From CAZFDT01 sp964518335 (lineage in GTDB: Bacteria; Planctomycetota; Phycisphaerae; Phycisphaerales; Phycisphaeraceae): a DNA stretch of 55,234 nt. The stretch spans positions 1-55,234 of the forward strand of contig CAZFDT010000034.1 in assembly GCA_964518335.1 (NCBI GenBank), given 5' to 3'. Position numbers and translations under genes: made by a program. Shown here one piece after another: positions 17,696 to 27,446 of the stretch (its first letter is position 1; each line of letters begins with the position of its first letter). A model generated the notes under the pieces. It was not told the DNA's origin. It did not search any database and saw only the letters and a program-made list of their open reading frames with translations.

Positions 17696-19084
17696 TCACG
17701 CGTCGGGTGCATCCAGCTCGCTGAGTTCCACCACGCGGCGCTGCGTGCGCGACAGTTCAGCGGCGAAGGCGATCCTGTGCGACGCCAGCGATTGAGTGGT
17801 CGTCGTGAGCACCGCGTCAGGATCGTCGGTTCGCAGGGCGTGCATGAGGTTGACCATCAGGTTGTGGTCGCCTCCGCCGTGTTCACCGCCCTGTTCGGGC
17901 AGCTTGATTTCCTGTGTGGCGCGATCGTCGAAGCGATGGATGCGAATGGTGTTCGACTGCACGTCTGCCTCAATCATCCCTTTGGTGCCGTGGAGACGGA
18001 TTCGTCGTCCCAGGTGATCGAACGCAGTCATGGTGAACGTGCCCGTCACCTGGCCGTCGAACTCGAAATTCACCACCTGATGATCGACCACGTCGTTGTC
18101 GCAGTGATAGACGCATCGGCCGTAGGGCCCGGTCCGCATGGCCTCGAGGCGCTGCTCGACAGTCTTGCCCTCAAGACCCACGTGCTTGGCGTACCAGGCA
18201 GGGTGTGGGCGCACGTACAGGCGGAGGGCCGAATAGGGGCACTGGATTTCCACGGGGCAGCCGTCGGTGCAGCGATGCGGAGCGCCTTCGGGGGCATTCC
18301 CGGGCACAAAATACTTCAATGCGCCAAACGACGATACGCGCAGACATGGTCGATCCACCAGCCACGCGATCAGGTCCATGTCGTGGCAACTCTTGGCCAG
18401 CAACATGAATGTTGATCGCGCCTGATTGCCCCAATTGCCGCGGACGAAGCTGTGGGCCTGATGCTCGGGCACGACGCCTTCGATCACGTCCAAGGTCACG
18501 AGTTCACCGATGACCCCGGAAACGAGCAGGCGTTTGACCTCTGTGGCCGCCACGTGATAGCGCAGGGAGTGACAGACGCTGACGATACGGTTGTACTGTC
18601 GTCGGGCGCGGTCCAAGGCTTCACACTCGGCGAGCGTGGTGGCCATTGGCTTTTCGAGCAACATGTGGTAGCCCTTGGCCAATGCCGGCAGACCTGCCGG
18701 TGCGTGCAGTTGATCGATCAGCGTGTTCACCAGTACGTCGGCGAGGCGCGGCTGGGCCAGCAGATCCTCCCACCGCGTGAACTGGAATCGCGGTTCGATC
18801 CCGTGCCGCTTGGCGACCGCCAGCCGCCTCTCGGCATTGGGCTCGGCAATGGCCACGACCCTTCCCACCTCCGGTCGCTCGACGAGCCACGTGGAAACAA
18901 AGTTGCCTCGCCCACCGCACCCGAGGATGGCAAATGTGAACTGTCGGGCCGATCGGTCACACACCTCCGACTGCGTCACATTCACTGGATGTTGCGAACT
19001 GCAATTCAGCGGAGACTTCTCGACGGTGTGAGCGGCCAGATTCTGCCGCGAAAGAGCCGGTTTGCATTGGATCATAGTTCTCAT
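17696..19084 (-). CDS. Gfo/Idh/MocA oxidoreductase with inserted cysteine cluster
   Basis: The 462-residue protein has the Rossmann motif GCGGRG (55-60) and EKPMA (144-148) with the family lysine. It is longer than usual for two reasons: a 50-residue N-terminal extension of unclear nature, and a central insert with Cys272, Cys276 and Cys282 (CTDGCPVEIQC) followed by Cys324 and Cys328. That pattern suggests a bound metal, probably zinc. AGGAAG lies upstream of the chosen ATG; a later GTG start near residue 36 would remove most of the extension. It is the last gene of the long minus-strand series, 46 bases after a sulfatase gene. Its substrate is unknown, probably a sugar from that pathway. Confidence 0.88.
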   Translation of the reverse strand: MRTMIQCKPALSRQNLAAHTVEKSPLNCSSQHPVNVTQSEVCDRSARQFTFAILGCGGRGNFVSTWLVERPEVGRVVAIAEPNAERRLAVAKRHGIEPRFQFTRWEDLLAQPRLADVLVNTLIDQLHAPAGLPALAKGYHMLLEKPMATTLAECEALDRARRQYNRIVSVCHSLRYHVAATEVKRLLVSGVIGELVTLDVIEGVVPEHQAHSFVRGNWGNQARSTFMLLAKSCHDMDLIAWLVDRPCLRVSSFGALKYFVPGNAPEGAPHRCTDGCPVEIQCPYSALRLYVRPHPAWYAKHVGLEGKTVEQRLEAMRTGPYGRCVYHCDNDVVDHQVVNFEFDGQVTGTFTMTAFDHLGRRIRLHGTKGMIEADVQSNTIRIHRFDDRATQEIKLPEQGGEHGGGDHNLMVNLMHALRTDDPDAVLTTTTQSLASHRIAFAAELSRTQRRVVELSELDAPDA

Positions 19085-19130
19085 GGTACTTCCTGTCTCC
19101 CCGCGCCGAGTCGCTGACCCGGCACGCGTG

Positions 19131-20699
19131 TCACGACGACAATTCATTACATCGCTTTGCAAGCATTGCGGCGGCTTCGCGCCGGTCCGTCGCCTCCAGC
19201 CGCTGCAGATATCTGGGCAACACACCCCGTGTGTGGTAAGGACCGCCCTCGCGGATCACTGTCCACATCGGATCGGCGATGTCGCTGCTGCTGCGGGCCA
19301 TCTTCTGCATCTGCTCATCGTGCCACGCCGCCAGACGCCACATGGCCTCGCGGCAGACGTCCGGGTGACGCTCGGCGACGTTGTCCTGTTCATGTGGGTC
19401 GGCTTCCAAGTCAAAGAGCATGTGCTGCGCGAACAGAAACAGCCCATCGTGGTACGTGCGGATGTAGAGCCATTTCTCGAAGCGGACGCTGCGTTGACAC
19501 ACGTGGGCGCACTGGCTGATGATCAGTTCCTCGCGTCCGGTGTCGATGCCGCTCAACAGCGTGTCGGCAAAGGAGCGGCCATCCCAACTCGCCTTTGCGG
19601 GTAGGCCCAGGAGATCCAGCAGAGTCGGGGCCAGATCCAAGTGGTAATGCAGGCCGCGATCGACACGCCCATCTGCGACCAGGGGCGAGGTTTTCACCGA
19701 TCGCCGGGATCGCTGCTTGGGCGGGGCACCGGGAGCGTCAGTGAACGGAGCATATGCCGGCGAGCGCTGCGGCGCAGGCCACTTGACGATCATCGGAATG
19801 TGACACGTGGCATGATCGGCGGTGGCGTGGTCGCCGTAGATGCCCAGTTCGCCCTGGTTTTCCCCGTGGTCGGCGGAGATGATGATCGCCGTGTCCTCGT
19901 ATACGCCGGCGGCCTTGAGCATGTCCACGATCATCCGCACCTGGTCGTCGACGTATCGAATGGCGGTGTCGTAGCCGTCGATCATACGGCGCATCGATGC
20001 GCGATCGGTGATCGCCGCTGGCTGTCGCGGATAGTGCGGATCGTCGGCAAAGGTGCGCATGTTCAGATCGAGCGAGGTGTGCGTGCCCACGGCGCGGTTG
20101 TGTTGGCGGATCAACTGGTCATCATCCAGCCAGGCGGGCAACGGGTCTTCGCTGAACGGGTTGCCGTAGTCCAGTGGCACGCGATAAGGCGTATGCACGT
20201 CCCAGTAGTTGACGTGCAAGTACCAGTTGTCCTGGGCGGCGTGGTCGTCAAGCCACTTGGCGACGACGGGGCTGACCTCCTCGGCCGACTCCATGCCGTA
20301 GCGGCCGGTGTTGTGCATCTCGTTGAAGCCCGCGTAGAACCAGTGGGCTCCGTGGCGTTGGCCGAACGGACTGACCATGACGGTGTGGAACCCAGCTCGC
20401 TGCAGTTGGAAGCTCAGGCTTTCGACCTCGAGCAAGTCGGCGAAGTCGCGGTTGCGACCCTCGACCTTGGGTTGCGCGGCGGTGCCGCCGTGGCCGACGA
20501 CGCCGGTCTGGATGCCCAGGCGGCCGCTGTAGAGCGCCGTCCGCGAGGGCAGGCACGGGGCATCGCTGCAGTAAAAGTTAGTGCAGCGCAGGGCCTCTGC
20601 GGCGATGGCGTCGATCGTCGGCGAGGTGTTGCGGTGATACCCGTAGCAGCCCAGGTGGTCCGGCCGCAGCGAGTCGATGTCGAGATAGAGGATGCGCAT
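19131..20699 (-). CDS. Sulfatase, type I, without signal peptide
   Basis: This 522-residue sulfatase starts MRILYLDIDSLRPDHLGCYGY, the metal-binding first motif with no signal peptide before it, so it is cytoplasmic. CLPSRTALYSG (Cys49) is the formylglycine signature, and IIISADHGENQGE carries the later metal ligands. A Pro/Arg/Lys-rich loop around PGAPPKQRSRRSVK (about residue 320) looks like a surface insert. It shares its N-terminus and general plan with the sulfatase at 48012-49385, so the two are paralogs in parallel loci. It begins five bases after the stop of the large secreted protein gene, so they are very probably co-transcribed. Confidence 0.93.
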   Translation of the reverse strand: MRILYLDIDSLRPDHLGCYGYHRNTSPTIDAIAAEALRCTNFYCSDAPCLPSRTALYSGRLGIQTGVVGHGGTAAQPKVEGRNRDFADLLEVESLSFQLQRAGFHTVMVSPFGQRHGAHWFYAGFNEMHNTGRYGMESAEEVSPVVAKWLDDHAAQDNWYLHVNYWDVHTPYRVPLDYGNPFSEDPLPAWLDDDQLIRQHNRAVGTHTSLDLNMRTFADDPHYPRQPAAITDRASMRRMIDGYDTAIRYVDDQVRMIVDMLKAAGVYEDTAIIISADHGENQGELGIYGDHATADHATCHIPMIVKWPAPQRSPAYAPFTDAPGAPPKQRSRRSVKTSPLVADGRVDRGLHYHLDLAPTLLDLLGLPAKASWDGRSFADTLLSGIDTGREELIISQCAHVCQRSVRFEKWLYIRTYHDGLFLFAQHMLFDLEADPHEQDNVAERHPDVCREAMWRLAAWHDEQMQKMARSSSDIADPMWTVIREGGPYHTRGVLPRYLQRLEATDRREAAAMLAKRCNELSS

Positions 20700-20704
20700 G
20701 GTCT

Positions 20705-23700
20705 TTACTTACTCGCGGTTCGATTGCCGACGGTGAGGTTCCACATCTGAATCGAAGGCTGCGCCACCGGGGCCCAGGTTTTCACATGCAGCACCTTTTC
20801 GGGCAGCTCGACCGATAGCTTGGTGAGGGTGAGCGGGTAATGGACGACGCCGTCGCCGTCCCAACGCCAGAAGCTGTTGGCGGGTAGGGGGTGCTTTTCG
20901 CCGGGGTAGTTGCCCGGCAAGGGGAAGCCGACATAGCGCCGGCCGTCGAAGTTGATGGCGCTGTAGCCGTAAGGATCGTTGGTGCTCCAGTCGCTCATCT
21001 GGGCGACTTGGGATTGGGCCTGCATCTCCTGGGGCATCCAGTCCAGCTGCCATGGCGGGAGTTCGGTGGCTGCGGCGCCGAGGCTGACCCAGCGTTGGCC
21101 GGTGGCGTCCTGAAGCTCGAAGATCACGCGGCCCCAGCCGCTGTTGCCGTTGATCCAAATGCCGATCTCATCGGGCTCGCCCGGCAGCCCAAGGCCGCGC
21201 TTGTGAGACAGTTGCCCGTACATCGGCATCGTGTCTTTGCCGTGGTGGATCGGCCGGGGCGTCACGCGAATGGCCCCGCCTGCCGCCGTGAACTCAAAGT
21301 CACCCTTGCGCCGCGGCGTCATGGGGTTGTACGCCTCCAGCTCAGCGTTACGTTCGGGTACGAGTGTCCAGTCGTCGAGCGAGTCCAGTGCAGCAATAAC
21401 GGTGGCATTGACGGGCGGTGCCTCGTCGTACTTGGGTTCGCCTGGGCGGATGCCGCCGATCTGTCCCTTGCCGATCAGGTACGCCGGTGACGCCGTGGCA
21501 ACCAATTTGGCGGGGGCGGGAGTGTTGTTGCCCTGGTCATCCACCGCCATCCATGGACCGTCAGTGACGCTCACTGTCAGGGGGCGCCGGCCTCGAATGG
21601 TCCAGTACGCCAGGACGCGTTGCCCATCAGGCCGTTCGAACTCCAGGGCATAGACGCTGGGACTGCCGGTATCACGAACGCCCACGACTTTCGCTCCGTC
21701 GAGCACACTGGTCATGGTGGCCAGCGCGACGTAGGCGGGCTTAACGTTCATTTCCGGATAAGGTCGGCAGAAGCCAGCGGCGCCCCAGTTGCTGTAGTAG
21801 TAGCTGTTGCCCACGTCGATGATCTCGCCGATGTGGAGAAAATCCATGCCCCACGCCAGCGAATGCAGGGCGTTGCGGACAAAGTAGTCGGCCTGTGTCA
21901 GCGAACTGTGATTGCCCGGATTGTCGTTGGGATAGCACACCTCGAGGCACTGATGCACCGGCTTGTCGGAGTAGCCATAGGCGTCGAGCAGTTGCCGATC
22001 CATCCAGATCGACGCGTTATTGGCGATGGCGTCGGGAGGCTGAGCCTCGGGCAGGCGATGGAATGAGCCGGCCTCGTTGCCCCCGGCGTCGAACAACTCG
22101 GATGGGAACCGGCGACGATAGAACTCCTCCTTGGTCGGCAGCGGTCCATTGCCGAAGCTGATGAATACGTCGGGGTACTGCTCACGTACCGCTTTCGCGC
22201 CGCCCAGGGCACTGGCCAGCATTGTCTGATAGCGCGCCTCCTCCTGTTCGTTGAGTTTGTACGGCGGCCGATCGTGGAACAGGTCGGGCACGCGCGTCAC
22301 GTGTGGGCCGGAGATCGAATCCTCATGGAAAATCAGGGCCCGCTGGGGGGTGACCGAGTTCTTCTCACTCAACCTCTTGAACAGCTTGAGTTCGGGGTCG
22401 AGCTTGGGCTCGATGGCGAATGACATGCCCCACTTCGCCCGCGCCTCGGGCGGATGGCCGCTCATACCGTAGCGGAACCCCAGCTTCTGGAAGAGTGACC
22501 CGATGGCGTCGGAGTCCTTGCTGGTGACGTGGGTGCCGTTCCATTCCCAACTTCCGAAAGGGGTGGTGTGGCGATGCTGGCGTGTATCGGGGCCCAGTTG
22601 TGCGAAGCTGGTGGTTCGCTGCAGCAGCAGATTGTCCTTGCCGCCGTGCAACGTGACGGTCAGGTCGTGGTAACCGCGGCGCACAGGCGTGATCGGGATA
22701 TCGATGCGTTCGATCTGGCCGGGTACGACCGAGCCGCTGCGTCGCGTCTGGCTGTCTCCGCCGCGCAAATGCGTGGCGTCGAGCGACAAGCGATAGGGCT
22801 GCGCATCGGCCGTGATGTTGGTCAGTTCCACGGTGAATGCTGCAGTGTCCGGCTCGACAAAGACGTGGCCGGATTCGGAGCTGATCACGCGCATCTGCAG
22901 CGGACTTTTCTCCAGCGTGATCGCCGCAATCCGAACCGCCGACGCCGGGCCCAGCGGACGATAGCGGAAGCGGTTGGGATCAGGCACGTGCCGCGCCAGG
23001 CGCACTTCCTTCGTGAGTTCAATCTCGATCACGCCCTCGAGAACATCCTGGGCGACCACCTGCGGCATCGGCACGACCACGTGCACAAACCCGCCGACAT
23101 CAGCGCGGCGCGGCACCGTCGCGACGAAATCACGCTGAAAAACCTGCTTGATATAGCCATAGCGACCGGCCCGCAGCGTCAGCGTGTCGGTGAGCTGCGG
23201 ATCGTCATCGGCAACGGCCAGCACGTGAGCTGCGATGTAGTCGGCCTTGGGCACGCTGATGAGCGGCATCCGCGGATCGTTGAAGAAGTACGGCCCCCCA
23301 TCGTAGTACTCGTAGAACGTCTGCGGGTCGCGCTTCTGGTCGATCCATTGCGCCTGCCGCAGGCTCAGATGCGCCTTGCCCTCCATCGCCATCGAAAAGG
23401 GCACCGTCATGGACGTGGCGCTGATCGGCTGCTCCGTGCGCTCGTTGGTGATTTCGTCGAGCTCCACCCGCAGGTAGCCCCCGTCATCCTGCCACGGCTC
23501 CACCGTCACGGCGCCGAGGCCGTCACCCTCGCAAAGCTCGATCATCATTGGCCGCACCAACACCTGGTCGACCGGTCGCTGCGCGCATTCGATGAACAGT
23601 CCCTCAGCCCAGACGGTTATATCGCGGCGGCCCACGTCGATGCGCACGTCGATCCACTGGTCGTGCCAACGTCGCGCCGCAATGCCGTCCTGCTCCATGT

Positions 23701-24142
23701 TTTTCAGGGCCAGCTTGTCGGTGGGCCAGAAGGTCAACTGGCGATCACTGCGGGGTAGCCATTTGCCGGCTTGTTCGTCGCGACGCAGGGTGCTGAAGCG
23801 CACCCAATGCCCGTCATGCTCGCCACTGCTGCGCAGGATGGTGATTCGGCCCAGCGCATCGCGTTGCATACCCTCGCCAGCCTGCGGGCTCAGCCATAAC
23901 ACGGCGTTAGGTCCGCCTCGCTGCGGCGCCGGCGCCAGGCGGATGCGGCCGCGCAGGCGATACGTCGCCAGATCGCCCGCGGACAACTCCAGTACCGCCG
24001 TGCGCGACCTCACCACATGTCCATCGCCCTCCTCACGGACCTCACCGGCGATCGTCTTGACCGCCACCGGCTTCGGCGCCGCTTGCAGCACGGCCTCTCC
24101 GGAGATCACCAGGGCCAGAGAACATAGCAGCACCTGAGTCAT
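20705..24142 (-). CDS. Very large secreted protein, beta-rich N-half with glycosidase-like barrel
   Basis: The 1145-residue protein begins with a Sec signal peptide (MTQVLLCSLALVISGEAVLQA); the ATG at 24142 follows AGAGAGGA. I do not recognise a named family. Residues from about 40 to 240 read like a laminin-G or concanavalin-like beta-sandwich (VRFSTLRRDEQAGKW, WIDVRIDVGRRDITVW). A long beta-rich part follows, and then a barrel-like region with FGSWEWNGTHV, LFQKLGFRYG, ALIFHEDSISGPH and NYYYSNWG-type segments near residues 560-850 suggests a glycoside hydrolase fold. The C-terminus is again a beta-sandwich. It is flanked by a GH42-like secreted protein and a sulfatase, so extracellular or periplasmic polysaccharide degradation is the likely role. 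Confidence 0.7.
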   Translation of the reverse strand: MTQVLLCSLALVISGEAVLQAAPKPVAVKTIAGEVREEGDGHVVRSRTAVLELSAGDLATYRLRGRIRLAPAPQRGGPNAVLWLSPQAGEGMQRDALGRITILRSSGEHDGHWVRFSTLRRDEQAGKWLPRSDRQLTFWPTDKLALKNMEQDGIAARRWHDQWIDVRIDVGRRDITVWAEGLFIECAQRPVDQVLVRPMMIELCEGDGLGAVTVEPWQDDGGYLRVELDEITNERTEQPISATSMTVPFSMAMEGKAHLSLRQAQWIDQKRDPQTFYEYYDGGPYFFNDPRMPLISVPKADYIAAHVLAVADDDPQLTDTLTLRAGRYGYIKQVFQRDFVATVPRRADVGGFVHVVVPMPQVVAQDVLEGVIEIELTKEVRLARHVPDPNRFRYRPLGPASAVRIAAITLEKSPLQMRVISSESGHVFVEPDTAAFTVELTNITADAQPYRLSLDATHLRGGDSQTRRSGSVVPGQIERIDIPITPVRRGYHDLTVTLHGGKDNLLLQRTTSFAQLGPDTRQHRHTTPFGSWEWNGTHVTSKDSDAIGSLFQKLGFRYGMSGHPPEARAKWGMSFAIEPKLDPELKLFKRLSEKNSVTPQRALIFHEDSISGPHVTRVPDLFHDRPPYKLNEQEEARYQTMLASALGGAKAVREQYPDVFISFGNGPLPTKEEFYRRRFPSELFDAGGNEAGSFHRLPEAQPPDAIANNASIWMDRQLLDAYGYSDKPVHQCLEVCYPNDNPGNHSSLTQADYFVRNALHSLAWGMDFLHIGEIIDVGNSYYYSNWGAAGFCRPYPEMNVKPAYVALATMTSVLDGAKVVGVRDTGSPSVYALEFERPDGQRVLAYWTIRGRRPLTVSVTDGPWMAVDDQGNNTPAPAKLVATASPAYLIGKGQIGGIRPGEPKYDEAPPVNATVIAALDSLDDWTLVPERNAELEAYNPMTPRRKGDFEFTAAGGAIRVTPRPIHHGKDTMPMYGQLSHKRGLGLPGEPDEIGIWINGNSGWGRVIFELQDATGQRWVSLGAAATELPPWQLDWMPQEMQAQSQVAQMSDWSTNDPYGYSAINFDGRRYVGFPLPGNYPGEKHPLPANSFWRWDGDGVVHYPLTLTKLSVELPEKVLHVKTWAPVAQPSIQMWNLTVGNRTASK

Positions 24143-24164
24143 GACTGTCGCATCCTCTCTGGTG

Positions 24165-27100
24165 TCACTGCGCCGTCCACGGCGCAAAGACCATGTCCGT
24201 CGATTCCAGGGGCAGGGTCACCTCCACCACGTCGGTGCGGGCGTCGGTGTCGTTCAAGGCGTCCCCGCGCGAATGATGCACCGTGCCCGACGGCCGCGCA
24301 CCCTTGCGAATCGTCACCTTGATGTGTTGCAGTGGCCGACCGCTGTAGTTTGCCAGCGTAACCACCCAGCCTTGTGTGCCCTGCAGGAGCGTCGCCTCCA
24401 CCTGCGGGGCATCGACGCTCACCGGCTGGGGCCCGGCGTGGTCTCGCGCCGGGGCCAGGATGAAGTCGCGCAGCCCCGCGGGAAAGTCGGGGGGAACCAA
24501 TGATGCGCCACGGGTGAGCAGGACACTTTCGGCCTGCATGGTGGCCTCGACACTGTTAAGGGTGGGCGGGTGGTCGGCTTCGTCGTCGTCGGGGCGGGCC
24601 TGATCTGCGTGGGCGGCGGCCAGCAGCGCCGCCCGCACGTAGGCCAGTGCGGGGGTGAAGCCGTGCGCCACAACGCGACCGCGCCCGGCGGCTTGTTCCA
24701 GCGACGCCGGCGATCCGTCCTCGAAGCGCGCCAGCACGGTGGCGCCCGGGCCGGGCGTCAGAGCCTGCCGGCGCGACAGCAGGTCCACTGCAACACCACT
24801 GCTCTGCAGCGTCACTTTGCCCTGACGCGACAGCGCTTTGTCGATGCCGCGACCCGAGGTCCACATCGTCTGCAGCCGCTCCAGTGAGCCCCGGCGCAGG
24901 CCCAGGTCTTCGTCGAGTTCTGCCATGGGTCGGTCCAGCTCGTCGCGCTGCCCGGCGCCGGCGGCTAGAACCAGAGTGCCGCCGGCTTTCACCCAGTCGC
25001 CCAGCGGCTTGCAGGCGCGCTGGTCTACCTGATCGCCGAACAGGTAGGCCGTGGCGTAGCCGTCCAGCCATCCCTCGACCACGTCCTCTTCGCTGAGCAC
25101 ATCAACAGCAATCTGGCCGTGGCGCATGGCGATATAGGTGTGCATCCGCTCGTGGCCCATGCCGTTGTCGCGGCGCACGTCCCAGATGTCCGACGAAGTC
25201 GAGTAGATGATCGCCGTCCTGGCCTGGACCGGCATGGCGTCGAGCAGGACGTGTTCGGCGGCGCCGATCTCCCGGGTCAGCTCGGCGATCGCCTGGTGCG
25301 TATGCAGCGTACGCGACCAGCCGGGCTCGTGGCCGATGTACAGCGGCCCGTAGCAATAGAAGTTCAAACTCTTGGCCCCCTGGGCTACGTCGCTGTAGGC
25401 TCGCAGCTTGGTGTCCAGCAGCGAGCCGTAGCTGATTACATACATACCGATCGGCTGGCCGTGGTACTTGGTCGCCGAACGCAACAGCGCCACGTTCCAC
25501 CCGCCGCACTGGGGCGTCGAGCCCAGCGCCGACCAGTCCTCGCTCAGGGCCAGATCCAAGGCCTTGCGCCTGAACCAGGTGAAGTAGTCGTTGCCCTGAG
25601 CGTAAAGGTTCGCGGCATAAACTGAGCCATCACTGAAGTTCTGTGTGCTCCGGACATCGCTGCCGAAGTGCTCATGCACCAGGCTGCGGGCGGTGGCGAA
25701 GAAATCCACGATTGTGCCGGCACGAAAGCGTTGGCTGGCGACGTACAGCCCCGCGCGATCAGGGTCCTGCTGAGGCAGGATCTTCACCTCGTCCCACGAA
25801 TTCACGCCCAACCGATCGAGCGTCCAGCCTTGCTGGCGCACCCACTGCCTGAACGCCTCCTGACTGGCGGGGTTGGCGGCCAGGCGATCCAACGGTGTGG
25901 CCGTGGCTTCGTCCATCATCTTCACATAGATATAGCGCTCGCGCTGCGGATCGGCGTGGTAGAGCCTGGCGCGATTGGCGATCTGCCGGCTCATGATGTC
26001 CAGCTTCGGTTGGGTAAACCCACCCGGCCCCATGAACCAGATGGCCGTGCTCCAGCGGCCAAAGAGTACACCCGCATCCACGTCCGCCTGTGTCAGCGGT
26101 GGGTTGGCCTTGCCGTTGATGCCCAGCCGCGCCATCACCGCCAGCTCCTGACCGTGCGTTCCGGGTGTGTGGTTGTGCTCGCCGCGGCTGAAGTCGGTCA
26201 TCATGGGGAACGTGGTGGGCCGACGACCGAACGTCACCGGCGGCAGAGATTCGGCGATCTCGCGCGTCTGGGTGGCGATCTCCAGGTCGGAGCGCGGCAT
26301 GGTGTCCTCGTCGAGGCGCGGACCCATCCGCACATGCATGCCGGCGCCGGGCCCGTCACGCCGCAACGTCTTGACGACCGCCTCCAGGCTCGGTGCGGTG
26401 GCGAAGTCCACAGTGAAGGCGCTTTCGTTGACCACCTGGGCCGGCCCGCCTCCGCCCGGCCGCACCATGACAAGCAACTCGAGGTTGGTGTCCATGCCCG
26501 GTTGGCGCATGCCGGCCCGACGCTGGCGCACCTCCGGCGACAGGCCGCTGTCGAGCAGTCGCGTGACGTTGAGCCATGGCGTGGACTGGCCGGGGCTCAA
26601 GTGTCCTGTCGGCGGGCTGAAGGTGACGCCCGGAATCGAGCCGCTGGCATCGAACACCGCCCGGTTGTAGAACGGCGCTCGCATGTGGTGGAACATCGCC
26701 GAGAAGAACACGCGCGTTGCGGGGTCGTCGGCTCGATGCAAATGCACACGCATGTAGGTCTGAGGCCCATAGTCGCGATGATCGGCCTCGTGCTTGAGGT
26801 CCGTGGTCAGCAGCAGGCAATCGATCTTGCGCACGTGGGCGTTGGTCGCGAGCGGGCCGACCTTGCGCAGCTCAATCGTTGCGGGTCCGGCCACCAGATC
26901 GACCTCCGCAGCATGCCAGACATATGGAGGCAGGGGCGGCCCACCACCCGGACGCACCTCGCCGTCGTAGGTGCGGTCGATCTCCTGCTCCAGAACAACC
27001 TTGTCGTTCTGACGAACGGTCATAAGGAACGGGCCGCGATCGATCTCGCGCTGGCGCGCGAAGCGACTGTGACGGACCCACGCCTTGTATCGGCCGTTCA

Positions 27101-27446
27101 CTGGTGCCTGGATGCCGATACGCGCCATTCCGTCGCCGCGGCCCGCGCCGCTGATGGCCTGGAAACCCGACGACCCCTGTTCGTTGCGGGTGCCCGCATC
27201 CTCGACGACGCGCCAGCCCGCGCCGTCGATCTGAAAGTCCTCGCCTTCCACAAACACGAACGCATCCTGCGGTCCCGGCCACGGCTGGGGCGCAAGTGAT
27301 GTGCGCGACGAGGCGATAGACATCGGCGGCGCCGCATACGCCACGTCGATGGCCGTGACGGCCCCAGCCAGCAATCCCAGTCCCATCGCAAGCGCGGGCG
27401 CGGTACGAACAATGGCCTTGTTCATTTCGTAACCGGAGTTCGGCAT
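24165..27446 (-). CDS. Large secreted GH42-like (beta-galactosidase fold) protein
   Basis: The protein (about 1093 residues) has a signal peptide ending AVTAIDVAYA. Residues 60-220 look like a carbohydrate-binding beta-sandwich (FVFVEGEDFQIDGAGWRVVE). A barrel region from about 400 to 730 includes YIYVKMMDEA and SLNFYCYGPLYIG. It is followed by an amidotransferase-like domain typical of GH42 proteins: ARTAIIYSTSSDIWD, VDVLSEEDV, ACKPLGDWVKAGGTLVLAAG. This trio suggests a distant GH42 relative, though catalytic residues cannot be assigned safely. The ATG at 27446 overlaps the stop of the prepilin gene (TGATG), so translation is probably coupled; a later ATG at 27425 is possible. It lies 22 bases upstream of the next large secreted protein gene. 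Confidence 0.7.
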   Translation of the reverse strand: MPNSGYEMNKAIVRTAPALAMGLGLLAGAVTAIDVAYAAPPMSIASSRTSLAPQPWPGPQDAFVFVEGEDFQIDGAGWRVVEDAGTRNEQGSSGFQAISGAGRGDGMARIGIQAPVNGRYKAWVRHSRFARQREIDRGPFLMTVRQNDKVVLEQEIDRTYDGEVRPGGGPPLPPYVWHAAEVDLVAGPATIELRKVGPLATNAHVRKIDCLLLTTDLKHEADHRDYGPQTYMRVHLHRADDPATRVFFSAMFHHMRAPFYNRAVFDASGSIPGVTFSPPTGHLSPGQSTPWLNVTRLLDSGLSPEVRQRRAGMRQPGMDTNLELLVMVRPGGGGPAQVVNESAFTVDFATAPSLEAVVKTLRRDGPGAGMHVRMGPRLDEDTMPRSDLEIATQTREIAESLPPVTFGRRPTTFPMMTDFSRGEHNHTPGTHGQELAVMARLGINGKANPPLTQADVDAGVLFGRWSTAIWFMGPGGFTQPKLDIMSRQIANRARLYHADPQRERYIYVKMMDEATATPLDRLAANPASQEAFRQWVRQQGWTLDRLGVNSWDEVKILPQQDPDRAGLYVASQRFRAGTIVDFFATARSLVHEHFGSDVRSTQNFSDGSVYAANLYAQGNDYFTWFRRKALDLALSEDWSALGSTPQCGGWNVALLRSATKYHGQPIGMYVISYGSLLDTKLRAYSDVAQGAKSLNFYCYGPLYIGHEPGWSRTLHTHQAIAELTREIGAAEHVLLDAMPVQARTAIIYSTSSDIWDVRRDNGMGHERMHTYIAMRHGQIAVDVLSEEDVVEGWLDGYATAYLFGDQVDQRACKPLGDWVKAGGTLVLAAGAGQRDELDRPMAELDEDLGLRRGSLERLQTMWTSGRGIDKALSRQGKVTLQSSGVAVDLLSRRQALTPGPGATVLARFEDGSPASLEQAAGRGRVVAHGFTPALAYVRAALLAAAHADQARPDDDEADHPPTLNSVEATMQAESVLLTRGASLVPPDFPAGLRDFILAPARDHAGPQPVSVDAPQVEATLLQGTQGWVVTLANYSGRPLQHIKVTIRKGARPSGTVHHSRGDALNDTDARTDVVEVTLPLESTDMVFAPWTAQ

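Noticed and set aside
25668..27299. A 543-codon open frame on the plus strand
   Set aside because: It is antisense to the GH42-like gene; its composition (Arg/His/Gly-rich) is that of a shadow frame.
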